A stretch of 64,000 nucleotides of DNA from Pinus tabuliformis (GCA_031772625.1 CM062810.1:451608014-451672013), one strand, 5' to 3'. Numbered from the stretch's first letter, positions 45,828 through 61,500 are shown. Translations and numbers: made by a program. Notes: generated by a model not told the origin, from the letters alone.

Positions 45828-46957
45828 TGTAAAGTCCTCGATCTTAAGTGCGACGGGTGCCAAGTGAAGTCTCATGCATGACGAGCGCAAGTACGGGCGA
45901 CGATAGGTCGAGCTGCACGTGGGCGCGCGGGCGGACACGGGCGCGTGGGCAGACTCGGGCACGCGGGCGGACTCGGGCACGCGGGCGGGCGCGACACAGG
46001 CTCACGGGCGGGCACGAGAGCGCGAGCGAGTGCCAGCGGGCGCGTCAGTGCATCGACAGGCACACCATGAACGACAATGCGACGTTTACATGAGTTCTGA
46101 GCAACGAAAGAAGGAACAGTTTTGTGACACTTTGGAGAATGTGATGGAACGACAAGAGCTTTATACAACGATTGAAAGGAGACTTGCATTAAGGCAAGCC
46201 GACTTGGAAAGAGCCCTCATGGGGGTGCGTTGTGAGTGTTTTGGGGGTCGGCCAAGGGGCTGCCACCCACAAGTAAACCCACGCAGAAAAGGGTATATAC
46301 ACATGAGCATGAGAGCTCATTCAAACATTAATTCAAACTCACTCTTCTACACATAGCTTGAGAGGTAAACAAGAAGTGCATAGTTTTAGGTAGAGCTACC
46401 CATAGCTCATGCGCACTACTTGAAGGAGCATTCTTAAGGTTGTCTTAAGCCGGTAGAGGTGTGGGAAAGGTGTGCCCGAGGTTCAATAGATTTGAATATT
46501 TTGAGTTGGACTTGGCTAAGGGATTTAGGTGACTCGGGTGAGTACCTCCCTTCGTGCAAGAGTTCACAATGTTGTAAAAAGGCAGGCTTTCCTCTCTTTG
46601 TAAATTTGGTTAAGTGTGAGACTTGGTTCAGCCAAGATACACTTGTATGTTGTAAACTGATATTCTTAATAAATTGTTGGGCAGATTCACATTACGGGGA
46701 GTTACCCCTCCCCTTTATACTTGCTGCAATTGTTGTTGTTCTTGTTATAATTGCATGATGATAATGAATGAGTATGGGCTTCATTAAGTATAAAGGATAA
46801 TTGCATGTTTACTTGGTTGCGAAACACAAACTAAGTAATGTTAAAGTGGAAGTAGGCATAGTCCACGAATGTTAGTATTGGTGAAAAGAAAGCGTTCGGT
46901 GGTGCTGCACCTTGCTACAAGCGGTTGGAAGACTACCGCAGGTGTAGGGGCGTGACA
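45828..46957 (+). repeat. Element D 3' LTR
   Basis: 1,130 bp, same ends, TATA at 46293-46300. Outside the GC-rich block it differs from the 5' LTR by scattered substitutions, mostly transitions, at perhaps 5% by eye. Confidence 0.92.
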
Positions 46958-46985
46958 CTCCTTGTTGGGTCATTGGAGTAATAAT

Positions 46986-47755
46986 TTCCCATCTTTATTC
47001 TTCCGCATTTTAAGCTACGAGAAACCCTGTTTCATAGCTAGAGGAAAACGTAAATATTTTTTTTCCCATGTGAATCTATAAAAGATAAATATTAATGTGG
47101 GCCAAAATATTTGGTCAAGAGACATTTTTTTGTAGCCCATGTAATGATATTTTATGAATATGTTCTCTTTTAGGATGTTTTTGTGGATGTTTACTCTAAC
47201 ATATTTATTATGTATTTTATTAAAATTAACTATGGTATTTATCTTTAAGGGAAAAAAATGTTTTATAAAGTAGGTTTGGAAAAAGAAGAAAGAAAATGAA
47301 CAAACAAGTCATTCAATCAAAGAAACATGTTTCATTTATAATATTATTTCTAATAATAAGTATTACTCCTATGAAAATAAGTGAAATCTCTGGCCATCTA
47401 ATCTTGGGAGCATTCTCCACATAACTATCTCGAAATCAAATTCAAGATTACATTAAGTCACAATTAAATATTACCATGGATGGGGTGCATTGAGATATAG
47501 TTTATAACCATAATAAAATTTTGCGTTTTTTAGTTCGGAAAATATTTAGATTACAATGCAAAATTAGTAGAAATGATGGAAGCTATCATAATGGGAAAAT
47601 ATGAGGGCAGACAAGACATTCAAATTGATGGATACTCACATATCCTTATCAATATCAACATTAGAAATAGGAGGTAAGGTTATTAGTAGGTGGGAAGTAT
47701 CTCGCAATGGTTGAACATTTAAATCTTTGGTTTTCTAACATTAAGTTTACTAACC
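46986..47755 (+). repeat. Target segment copy T1 (about 770 bp)
   Basis: It begins TTCCCATCTTTATTC and ends near TTTACTAACC. The same segment recurs at 48847-49611 and 50703-51430 and is related to 15850-16795. Non-coding. Confidence 0.82.
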
Positions 47756-48846
47756 TTCAATTTAAAAATTTTGCATATTGTTTAAGATGGTGGCTCAATA
47801 AAAATTTGGCATGCAGGAACATTCCTCTATTTGTTTTCTAGACTCTATGGAAATGGAGGAACAAACGTATCTTTGAGAGCTGTTTTGAAGATTTTGGAGT
47901 TGCATATGAAAAGATCAATTCATTAATGGCACTTTATCTAGCTAAGGAGATTCACCAAAAACAGAAGCAAAAAAAGAGTGTTGCTCCTCCTATGGTATAT
48001 CCAATCACCTTCTTCGATGGGGCTTCACAAAACCAAATTTGTGGATGTGGCATATGGCTGGTTATATCACCCAATTTGTAGCACAAGGCATACTGGAATT
48101 CAGGGAGGGCACCAACAAGAAGGCTGAGGCAATGACACTCTAGTGTATTATTTGGCTTATAATTTTTTTAAATATCCGAGAGATCCATATATATGGTGAC
48201 TCCAATATTATTGAGGATCATGTTAAGAGAAAAGCCAACATAAATTAGCCCTCCCTTTTGGGATGGTTAAGGAGAATTGATTGCCTCTGGGAAAAAATAA
48301 TGCATCCTCCTATTAATTATAGAGGAAGAGAATATAACCACAGTGGATTTGCTCTCTAAGAAGGGCTTTCTCTCTAAGAAGGGCCTTCTTGGTAAAACAC
48401 GGAAAGTTCACATGGTCATTTACATGGAGATGCAACGACCACACTCTGTGGTTTTTTCATTCTCCAGATAAGTTTTTACATCAGCAATTCTTGATCTATT
48501 TTGCTTTCTAATAAAACTATTATTTCCATACTTGTATGTGTGGATTATTGGAACTGTAATTATGGACGTTATATTTTTCTATTTCTTTGGTAGTTCCGAT
48601 GATGATTTAGAAGGAACAAACATTTCTAGGATGATTTTTTTGATTAAGTTTTCTTTTCTAAAGCAACAGGGTTATTTCTGAGTTTTTGGGCAGTTTTGAG
48701 GGGATTGACTGTTTCAGGCTAATTGGTAATCTGGAATACTTTAGTGTACATTCTGGGAGACAATTGATGTATATGATCCATTAGTTTCTCATTATCTAAT
48801 ATACATCTTTTTTCATACTGATAAATAAATATATAAATAAATAAAA
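47756..48846 (+). mobile_element. 5'-truncated LINE copy 1
   Basis: About 1.09 kb of an L1-type LINE. It starts between the zinc finger and RNase H (TLWKWRNKRIFESCFEDFG), continues into RNase H (FFDGASQNQICGCGIWL, IYGDSNIIEDH) and the 3' tail. It ends in an A-rich tail of TAAA units (48823-48846), joined directly to the next target copy. Frames are broken. Confidence 0.85.
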
Positions 48847-49611
48847 TTCCCATCTTTATTCATCCACATTTTACGCTGCCAGAAACCCAGTTTCATAGCT
48901 CGAGGAAAATGTAAATATTTTCCTTCCATGTGAATCTATAAAATATAAACAAGTAATGTGGGCCAAAATCTTTGGTCAAGAGACATTTTTTTTTAGCCTA
49001 TGTAATATATTTTATGAATATGTTCTCTTTTAGAATTTTTTTGTGGATGTTTACTCCAACATATTTATTGTGTATTTTATTAAAATTAACAGTGGTATTT
49101 ATCCTCAAGGGTAAATAATGTTTTATAAAGTAAGTTTGGAAAAGGAAGAAAGAAAATGAACAAACACGTCATTCAATCAAAGAAATATGTTTTACTTATA
49201 ATATTATTTCTAATAATAAGTATTACTCCTATGAAAAAAGTGAAATATCGGCCATCTAATCTTGGAAGAATTCTCCACATAACTATTTCGAAATCAACTT
49301 CAAGATTACATTAAGTCACAATTAAATATTACCATGGATAGGGAGCATTGAGATATAGTTTATAACCATAATAAAATTTTGGGTGTTTGAGTTCAGAAAA
49401 TATTCCAATTACAATGCGAAACTAGTAGAAATGATGGAAGCTATCATAATGGAAAAATATGAGGGCACACAAGACATTCAAATTGATGGATACTCACATA
49501 TCCTTATACATATCAACATTAGAAATAGGAGGTAAGGTTATTAGTAGGTGGGAAGTATCTTGCAATGACTGAACATTGAAATATTTTGGTTTTCTAACAT
49601 TAAGTTTACTC
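48847..49611 (+). repeat. Target segment copy T2
   Basis: Starts TTCCCATCTTTATTC straight after the LINE A-tail and runs to the next LINE start. It is close to T1 and T3. Confidence 0.82.
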
Positions 49612-50702
49612 ACCTTCAATTTCAAAATGTAGCAAATTGTTTGAGATGGTGGCTCAAGAAAAAATTGGCATGGAGTAACCTTCCTCTATTTGTTTTCTGC
49701 ACTATATGGAAATGGAGGAACAAACTGATCTTTGAGAACCGTTTTGAAGATTTTGGAGTTACATATGAAAAGATCATTTCATTAATGGCACTTTATCTAG
49801 CAAAGGAGATTGACCAAAAAAGAAGCAGAAAAAGAGTTTTTCTCCTCCTATGGTATATCCCATCGCCTTCCTTGATGGGGCTTCATAAAAAAAAAAATTG
49901 GATGTGGCATATGGCTGGTTATGTCACCCGATTTGCAGTAGAGGGCATACTGGAATTTAGGGATGGGCACCAACAACAAGGCTGAGGCAATGGCGCTCCG
50001 GGGTATCATTTGGATTATAAATTTTTTAAATATCCCATAGATCCATATATATGGCAACTCCAAGATTATTGTGGGTCATGTTAAGAGAAAATCCAACATA
50101 AATCAACCCTCCCTTTTGGTATGGTTAAGGAGAATTGATTGCCTATGGAAAAAATAGGACGTCCTCCTATTAATTACGTAGGAAGAAAATATAACCAGAC
50201 ATCAGATTTTCTCTCTAAGAAGGGCCTTCTGGGTAAAACAAGGAAAGTTCAGATGGTCATTTACATGGAGGTGCAATAATCACACTCTGTGGTTTTTCAT
50301 TCCCGAGATAAGTTTTTACATCAACAATTCTCGATCTATTTTTCTTTCTGATAAAATTGTTATTTCGATACTTGTATGTGTGGATTATTGGAACTGTAAT
50401 TATGGACGTTATATTTTTTTGTTTCTTTGATAGTTCTGATGATGATTTAGAAGGAACAAACATTTCTAGGATGATCTTTTTGCTTAAGTTTTCCTTTCTA
50501 AAGCAACAAGATTATTTCTGGATTTTTGGGTAGTTTTGAGGGGATTGACTGTTTCAAGCTATTTGGTAATCTGGAATATTTCAGTGTACATTCTGGAAGA
50601 CAATTGATGTATATGATCCATCAGTTTCTTATTATCTAATATACATCTTTTTTCATACTGAAAAAAATAAATAAAAGAATAAATAAAATAAAAATAAAAA
50701 AA
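49612..50702 (+). mobile_element. 5'-truncated LINE copy 2
   Basis: Same 5' truncation point as copy 1 and same 3' tail. The first part is open (49641-49985: WKWRNKLIFENRFEDFG). In the RNase H start (FLDGAS) a stop and A-run have replaced the following residues. The A-rich tail is longer (50662-50702). The identical truncation shows that it is a duplicate of copy 1, not an independent insertion. Confidence 0.85.
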
Positions 50703-51430
50703 TCCCATCTTTATTCTTCCACATTCTAAGTTGCCAGAAACCTATTTCATAGCTCGAGGAAAACATAAATATTTTCCTTCCATGTGAATCTATAAAAGAT
50801 AAACAAGTAATGTGGGCCAAAATCTTTGGTCAAGAGACATTTTTTTGTAGCTTATGTAATTATATTTTATGAGTATGTTCTCTTTTAGAATTTTTTTATC
50901 GATGTTTACTCCAACATATAGATTATTATGTATTTTATTTAAATTGACAATGGTATTTATCTTCAAGGGAAAATAATGTTTTATCAAGTAGGCTTGGAAA
51001 AAGAAGAAAGAAAATGAACAAACATGGCATTCAATCAAAGGAACATGTTTTACTTATAATATTATTTTTAATAAAAAGTATTACTCCTATGAAAATAAGT
51101 GAAATCTCTCACCATCTAATGTTGGAAGCATTCTCTACATAGCTATCTCGAAATCAACTTCAACACTACATTAAGTGACAATTAACTATTACCATGGATA
51201 GGGTGAATTGAGATATAGTTTATCAACCATAATTAATATTGGGTTTTTTAGTTCAGAGAATATTCCACTTATAATGTAAAAGTAGCAGAAATGATGGAAG
51301 CTATCATAATGGAAAAATATGTGGGCACACCAGATATTGAAATTGATGGATACTCACATATTCTTATCAGTGTCAACATTGGGAAGTATTTTGCAATGGG
51401 TGAATATTGAAATCTTTTGGTTTTCTAACA
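50703..51430 (+). repeat. Target segment copy T3, running into the unduplicated flank
   Basis: It matches T1 and T2 except for a 33-bp deletion near 51380. After TTTACTCACA it does not enter a LINE but continues (51431-51668) with sequence matching 16580-16795. It is therefore the original right side of the insertion site. Confidence 0.8.
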
Positions 51431-51668
51431 TCAAGTTTACTCACATACATAAAATAACTAATAAATTTGTTAAACAACAAAGAATTTATGGACAAAAATA
51501 GTTTCAGAGTTTTTTTTCTTCCAATATTGGAAAATTAAGGGTTAACACTTCAAATATTAAACTATAAAGGATTGAGATAAACAATAGACTTAATTTGGAT
51601 TAGGATTTGTAAGAATTGTCCTAGAAGGAATTGAAAACTCAATGGTTGCATCTAATAGTGGTATCTAA

Positions 51669-52090
51669 CACTACAACACAAAGGGGGGTTTTAAGAGAAT
51701 AGTTAAGACAATTTTTGGGTAACTTGTCTTAGACAAAAGAAAACTTGTGTATTGTCTTCAATATTTTCTTTAAGAAGGTGTCTCAAATTAAATTGTAAAC
51801 TGTCTTAAAATTAAATTGTCTAAAAATAGTATCTTTATAAAGACAATATATAACACAAGCATTTTTGTCTCTCTAGAGACAATTTCATTTTGTCTCTCAA
51901 AACAATTTCATTTGTCTCTCTAGAGACAATAGTCAGTATTAAGGATATATTGTCTTTAAATTGACAATTTCTTTGATACTAACTATTATATCTTTAGAGA
52001 CAATAAAAAACTACATTCAAAGATAATACAACATCACTTTTGTCTATTTAGTGTCAATATAAAATAATGAATCTCGAAAAATATATGACC
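51669..52090. mobile_element. CACTA-type transposon end with subterminal repeats
   Basis: CACTACAACA at 51669 follows TAA. Within 400 bp there are many AGACAAT / ATTGTCT words in both orientations (for example TCTCTAGAGACAAT near 51875 and 51920), the usual terminal organisation of CACTA (En/Spm) elements. I could not find a matching TGTTGTAGTG end to the right, so the far border is unknown. Confidence 0.6.
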
Positions 52091-52160
52091 ATTGAAATAA
52101 ACCAATATTAAAAGTACTTAATTAAAACTAAATTACAATATCATTGATTAAATCATATTA

Positions 52161-52229
52161 TGACAAAGGGGAATCAAACCACCAACCTCCTACTTATAAA
52201 GCAAGTGCTCTTCCATTGAGCTAGCACCC
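52161..52229 (-). other. tRNA-like sequence (degenerate)
   Basis: On the minus strand GGGTGCTAGCTCAATGGAAG opens with an A-box-like D arm. An anticodon-arm-like CTTGC-TTTATAA-GTAGG and a B-box-like GGTTTGATTCC follow. The acceptor ends do not pair, so it is not a working tRNA. It may be an old tRNA copy or SINE head, possibly inside the CACTA-like element. Confidence 0.5.
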
Positions 52230-52239
52230 TGTAAAGAAT

Positions 52240-54890
52240 TATCTGAGGGTTATGATAGTCCTTGAAATTGCATATATAGGCATTGATTTTAAAAATAGCA
52301 ATTGCACCTATAGGTGCAAAAGAACATACGTAGAGATGGGAATGTTATGCCACTAAGAAAGTGAAATACAAATGAAATTTGAGTTTCTATATATCTTCTA
52401 AAGCATGTAGCAAGGAGGTTAAATTTAAGAAGAAAGTTACACTAACATAAATGTCCCAGGACATTGGAAATCTTTATAAACACAAAGTATATCAGTGTCT
52501 CATAGAATCCCAAAAGAATGGAAATTTTGTAGAGATGTTACACATATCCAAAGGAAAAATGGAAATCATGTGTTTACTAGTGTTGGGGATGTCCAATCCC
52601 CCTTGATCACTTCGTAAAATGCAATTACAAAAATCTCAAATACACCATATCAATCTTTTTTACCCCACATTTCTTGCCCAATAAAATTTTGGGAGTACTT
52701 ATTCTGGCATTTTATAGGCTACTTCAGAAGAAAAAAGGACATAAACCATTGTGAGGCACTGCTAGAAATTTATGAAGAATTGCAATATTTTTAGAAGGAA
52801 GTAGGTCAATGTTACTCCAAGATGGAATTTTATTTTTTAAAACTTGGCTATTATCCGTCTCCAATAATCAACAACTGAAAACTATTTACCTAAGGACCTG
52901 CCAAATAAGAAATAGTCTCTCTGATATTCGTAAGCTTTCATTTATGATTCGGCCAAGTAGGGGATTCATCTTGGCCAAAATGAAACCCTTTTTTTTCCTC
53001 TCTAAAACCTACTCTTTCTCCTTTTGCAAAAGCGTCAGAGCAAAAATTAGTATCTTCCATACATTGTTGAACGAATGTGTTAAATTCAAGGCATATACAA
53101 AGTGAAAATTTGGGTATATTAAAATACATATCATGAAATTTGATATCATATGAATAACTCACATAAAGAAATAATGAAGATATTTTACAAGTGAAGTTTT
53201 CATGGTTGAATGTTAATTCTCCGACACCTTTATTAGAGGTAAAAAGGCTTTGATATTTTTTCCAAAGAATATATAATACTCAAATAATTAGATGGAGATT
53301 GAAAGCTACCTTGAAACTGACATTCATCACTCATTCTAGCCACTATAATGGTCTATATATCAATGCATGTTTCGTACGTAGTAAAATTGGTAAGCTTTCA
53401 GGCTGGACAAATTCTTGGACTAGCCATACTAAAACATCTTGGAATATTTATGCAGAATTAAAACCACCGTGAGAAGCAATGATATGGCATGTGCCTTGAA
53501 TCATTTAACAAAACTAATTTCTAATTAAAATATTTCCAAGCAAAAATATTGACGTAAAATAAGGCTCGCAATATGTGACATTGTCAGGAATTTTACAAGG
53601 ATGCTTCAACAGGGTCATTCATGAATTTTTTTTATAAATATAAAGAAGCATCAATTGAAGAAAGAGGATTCTCTACTCATAGTTTAAGGTTTTGATTTTT
53701 TTTTCATCCCTTGGAGTGGTTCTTCTAGGGGTGAGAATTTGTGGCTTAGAATCCACATCACACACACATAAGACAAAAGCTAGAGTTTCTTCGTGAAGGT
53801 GTATATTTGAATATAAGACAATGTTATTGGTCAGATGATTAGTATTTAGCTCAAAATTTAGGTTCTTACCTAGGCCCCTTGAGGGTTGGCACACATTTTC
53901 CAACAACATTTGCGTTGGGCGCCACTCATAGAATGTGAGGAAATAGCTAGAGTTTTTCTCCAAGTAAGTTGTCTACGGAAGGGGACAATAACACTCTATT
54001 GTTCTCTTAATTAGGCTTATATTAGAGAACCTAGAGGCAAGGTTGCACATGCTTGGAACATGTTCTTATATTTTGGAGTGTCAAAGTAGGGCTTTTGGTT
54101 ATTGTTTCTTGTCTTGTCTCTTGATAATACAACCAAAACTGCTCCATTGCTCTTGTGAATTATCACTAGCATAGTCCCAAGTAGCTCTTTATGGGGAGAG
54201 TATAAAATATAAAATTCCCTTTGTCCATGGTTTAATGTTACAGGATGGAGCATTTCTCAGATTGTATTCAATGTTCATTTGTAGTACAACTACAATCTAT
54301 TTGAGAGTTCCTAAACATTTTGAGGGATTTGCAGCTTCTAGTTCTCATCATGGGGACCCTTACTTGTAACTAGTTGAATGAATTATGCATTCAAATTACT
54401 TGCAAATTTTTCATAAGAATCATTTTTTTTAAGTATTTGGAAAAATATTTTTGAAATAAACACACATGAAATATAACAACGGAAATTTATTTATTTATTT
54501 ATTTATTTTTACTTTTTTTCTCAAACCTCTCTTATATGCGTTGCATATCAAGTTTTTGACTGATAACAAATATACAATCTAAGGGTTTCAATCATATAAA
54601 GCAATCAATTGCAAGTACAACCTACTTAAATATGTCGTTTGGCTAGTTGTTACTTTTGCACCAAACTAATGTCAAAATGATTGCATGATATAAAAGGAAA
54701 TTAGGATTAACTTGAACCCAGAGAATCATACCAGTGGGAGCTTTAAAACACAGATGAATGTAATTTACTTTGTTGAGATAGAAATTATCTCTAATATTCT
54801 CCACAAAATTTCTAGAGAACATGTACAACTAATGAAATAAAGGAGAATGAGAACCCTAGAAAATATATGCAAAATGATTTTTCATATAAG
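52240..54890. other. Unrecognised AT-rich DNA
   Basis: About 2.65 kb. The longest frames (52809-53105 plus, 98 codons; 53673-53963 and 54017-54253 minus) match nothing I know. A (TTTA)n run lies at about 54487-54510. No gene or transposon ends can be supported. Confidence 0.5.
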
Positions 54891-54894
54891 TCCC

Positions 54895-55216
54895 ACCTTT
54901 TCTATTAACTAATTGATCCTAGTTATCATGCCCACAAAAAAATGGCTCCTCCTGAAAGATATGCAACAATAAATAAAGCAGTAAAAATTCGTAAGAAAAA
55001 CATCATTATAAACTTTAAATAACTATTATAACAAAGGGAAAGTTACTCATGCAAATCATTTGTGTGGATAATTAAATGTGTTCCCTTGACAATGTTCTAT
55101 TGCTTACCATTCTGGCAAATATACAACCAAGGCTCCACATATCGAGAGATTAATCATAATCTTGAAAGTCAACAATAATTTCATGACCTTTGAAGTATCT
55201 AATGCATACAGATGCA
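54895..55216 (-). pseudogene. Fragment of a protein kinase CK2 alpha-subunit gene (two exons)
   Basis: Minus strand, 55216 to 55108: RYFKGHEIIVDFQDYD, stop (TAA, normally Tyr), [14 protein letters not shown]. It is followed by GTAAGC, a good splice donor. After about 145 bp, 54962 to about 54900: IFQEEPFFCGHDN, stop (TAG, normally His), DQLVN. These match neighbouring blocks of CK2 alpha ([25 protein letters not shown]... and IFRKEPFFYGHDN...), a very conserved Ser/Thr kinase C-lobe. The retained intron shows a copy of genomic DNA, not of mRNA. The upstream side ends at element E. Two stops and the missing rest make it a relic. Confidence 0.8.
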
Positions 55217-55426
55217 TCACTGTTAACTGGCTAGCCATTTGAACACAAGAAATACTAGATCATAGAAACATCTATCTTATAATACCTTCTCCTTAATGCA
55301 CAAAACTATGTTTCCAGTTCTTGCTAGCATTCCAAACAATAACATGGTTAAGAAAAAATGAACAAGCAGTCAATACACATTTCAAAGTATTAAAACTATG
55401 ATAAAACAAGAACATAGCAAGGCAGA

Positions 55427-58661
<3,235 letters not shown>

Positions 58662-58677
58662 TTTTGTCTTCTTTTGG
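58662..58677 (-). promoter_or_regulatory. Element E polypurine tract
   Basis: On the element strand CCAAAAGAAGACAAAA directly before TGTTAGG, the LTR start. Confidence 0.75.
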
Positions 58678-59198
58678 TTTGGGTGCACTTGAATGAGCAA
58701 ACCCAACTTTTCAACTTTTCTTTCAGCTATCCTCCTATCTAAATCTACCCTTATTTCTTCCAGGGCTCAGATTAAGCTGATGAGCGCCCAAGATTCTTTA
58801 CCTATCTACAAATCTACCAAGATTAAACATTTTGGACAAATGTTTATTCTCTATATTCTAAAACATGAAATTTAAACCTATGGAAGCCAAGCTTAAACTG
58901 TTTGGCCTTCGCTTAATTGAAAATTCTTTAAAAATGGCATGACTCATCAAATATGGAACTTTTGCAACATGGAATAGATGAACATATTTGGCACTTCCAC
59001 TGTCAATCATGAAAAATGACACCTATCGCAATAAGAGGCTAGCAGTGGCTCCACTTGGGGATGGCCTTTCCTTTCGAAAAGTCAAGAATAGCTGGTCAGA
59101 TGGCCTTGTATTTAGTTGTTGATGTATTATGCAAAATTCCCTTTGGTGGCTGCCTTATTAATCCTACCTACTTACCCTAATCATCACTTAATTTGCTG
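58678..59198 (-). other. Element E 3' non-coding region
   Basis: About 520 bp between gag and PPT; nothing recognised. Confidence 0.55.
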
Positions 59199-61256
59199 TT
59201 AGGTGAAATGAAATAGCCAGTGCAACCATTTAAGCATTAAAAACATGAATGAGCTTTGCTTCTTGTGCTTGCTAATGTTTGAAATGGAGATCTTGCAATC
59301 TGATATAGCTTTGTTAATCCTTGCAAAGACAAGGACAACCTTGATCTCCTTTCCTGAAACAAGAAACTGTACAAAAGGGTCCTGCAACATATATACATTA
59401 TCGCTGGGCTGAATTAAAGAACTGTACAAAGGTTTGGGACAACTATCATGCTTTGGAATTGGGAGATCAACAACAACTTGATATTGAGCCTCGCAGCCTC
59501 CTAATGGAGAAGAGCACTGATTTTTTTCATCACTCATCCTACCATTTAATGGATTGCACAAAACTTGGAACGAAACTTGCAATTCATTACAAACAGGCTC
59601 AGATGACACTTGACTATTTTGCGCTTGTTGTTCTTCTTCTTCAAATACATGAGAAGGATGAAAACAAAGAGGCAGGGGTTTCACTTGGATCATTTGATCA
59701 CATGCTGTTGCTTCTAAGTCTTCCTCAATCTAATATTGGATGGCTCTTTGGGGCTGCAAAACTAGAGGCAATACATTTTGAACAATGGTTTGATTATCCT
59801 CCAGGCAGTCAATACCAACACTTGCTAACACTAGCTTATTAATTGCATGATAGTTCTCCTTAATAAATTGAAAAGATTCAAAACAGAAAGGTAAAGTTCC
59901 TTCGCTGAAATTAAAATTTTCTGCCTCTTCCTCCTTTTCTTCATAGCTGAAATGGGCACGCTGATCATTGATTTCAGGTTGCTGATCCTGAACTGTGTTT
60001 TCTGCCAAAATAGGCTCTGACCCCTCTGCAAGGCTGATTTGGTCATTAGGCTCATAATCATCATCATACTCATCGTATTTTGGGAAAAAGCTGAAAGAAG
60101 AAAAGCTATTATATTCATATAGTATATCAGGAGATTTCTCCTTCACATATGGCTGTACGAATATGTCATCTGTTTTGTGGCAAGTTTTTTCGTGAATGTC
60201 ACTACTTTCCTTTTGCAAAAAAGATCTGTTCTGGTGCTCTAAACATTCCACTTTCATTGTGATCAGCTGCATGATTTCCTCTGAATTTTGCATTAAACTA
60301 TGAAGTCTTTCTTCTTGCTATGCTTTGCACATCTCATCTCTCATCTTCAAATTTGCCTCCACGTCCACAGCTATGTCTTGCATCTGTTTCATGGTGGATG
60401 GGCCTCTTTCCCTCAAATGATGTTCAAGTTCTGCATCAAAAGCTCTTGGATAATGCAATAGAGCTAAATCAGGGGGAGGTCTTATATTCAATGGCATAGA
60501 AAGATAGACTTGATTGAATCAATCAGAAAATTGGTAAACATATTCATTAGGAAGCCTTTTTAACTGATTGTATTCTTCTATGAGCGAGAGGAAATTAATT
60601 TTGATCATCCATCTATCAAGGAAGAGCTTGGAAAACTGTTGAATATTAGAGATGTTAGCTTCAGGAAATGCTTTAAACCAAGTCCTAACTTCGATTTGCA
60701 AAGAAAGGGCAAATAGCCTAATACTAACATCCTCATCTTCTACATCAAATATATTAAGATAGTCTTCAAAAGCCTGGATATACTTTTGAGCAGTGACTCC
60801 GTTCTCTCCATCAAATCTTGGGAGATACTCGGGATGATCTTTAGGCAAAGGATTTAGCACGAGAGGCAAAAAGAGAGGCTTATATCTATCAGGAACCTTA
60901 CGAGGCACGGGATTATGTACAACAATTAGCTGAATGGGCTCGAAATGATTAGGGATAGGATGATTGGCTTTTATTTTTGGTTCCTCCTTGGCTGTATGAT
61001 GACCTTCAGTAGCGTTTGAAGACTGCTGCTCTAATGTGCAAGGAGGCTTTTCCATAACATTTTCAAAAGGAAAATCATAAAGATAAAATTTAAAACCATG
61101 TTTAAAATATAATATACATAGCAAAACTTTATGGAAGAGAAAGAACATGACCTCTTGGATGATAATCCAAGTCAAAAGCCTGATCTGCTCATATATTTCT
61201 TTTGGGTTCATTTCTCCAGCGGAGTCTTTATTATGAGGATGATGTGGAGTAGCCAA
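59199..61256 (-). pseudogene. Element E gag with three in-frame stops
   Basis: One frame of 686 codons from 61256 (MATPHHPHNKDSAGEMNP). The gag domain is clear: LPRFDGENGVTAQKYIQAFE, EDVSIRLFALSLQIEVRTWF, LFLDRW, RLPNEYVYQFSD. After a TGA (60519-60521, probable Trp codon) comes FNQVYLSMP ... AFDAELEHHLRERGPSTMKQM, which completes the domain. A TAG at 60318-60320 and a TAG at 59730-59732 follow; the rest is acidic and low in recognisable motifs. No zinc knuckle or protease is seen. An unusual hydrophobic stretch near residues 37-60 (VMFFLFHKVLLCILYF) might be an unspliced intron or a degenerate insert. Confidence 0.83.
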
Positions 61257-61480
61257 GTGGATAAATCAACTTTGAAGGGTCTGATCTCTATCCACCAACA
61301 TAGACCAGATCTAAATATGAAAATAGTCCTGAAGAAAAAGGGAAATCTCCTTCAGGAATCAGAATATTTTGATATTTTTGTGATTATTTGATTTTTTGGG
61401 ATTTTTCAAAACAACTTTTAAGACTTATTCGAGAGGCAAACTAATCAAAATTGGGGAATACAGTCATAAACAAATGATTC

Positions 61481-61500
61481 TTCCCTAGTGGGTCGCCAAT
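61481..61500 (-). promoter_or_regulatory. Element E primer-binding site
   Basis: On the element strand ATTGGCGACCCACTAGGGAA right after the LTR end GATAACA. It resembles the TGGCGAC... type of element C; the tRNA partner is not settled. Confidence 0.7.

Larger units (their letters stand above)
42090..46957 (+). mobile_element. Element D: 4.87 kb gag-protease gypsy element
   Basis: LTRs of 1,133 and 1,130 bp (TGTAAAGTCC...GCGTGACA) are bordered by perfect CTCCT duplications (42085-42089 and 46958-46962). PBS of initiator tRNA-Met type follows the 5' LTR and a purine tract precedes the 3' LTR. The 2.6-kb body encodes gag and an aspartic protease but no RT or integrase. It is non-autonomous by design or by loss. 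Four in-frame stops make this copy inactive. Confidence 0.93.

Noticed and set aside
52161-52229. Functional tRNA gene
   Set aside because: Acceptor stem and T arm do not pair properly, and the loop T33 context and anticodon are doubtful; only a tRNA-like relic is supported.
54643-54828. Next CK2 alpha exon (YLNKVNY)
   Set aside because: Only a four-residue match to the expected exon; too weak to annotate.
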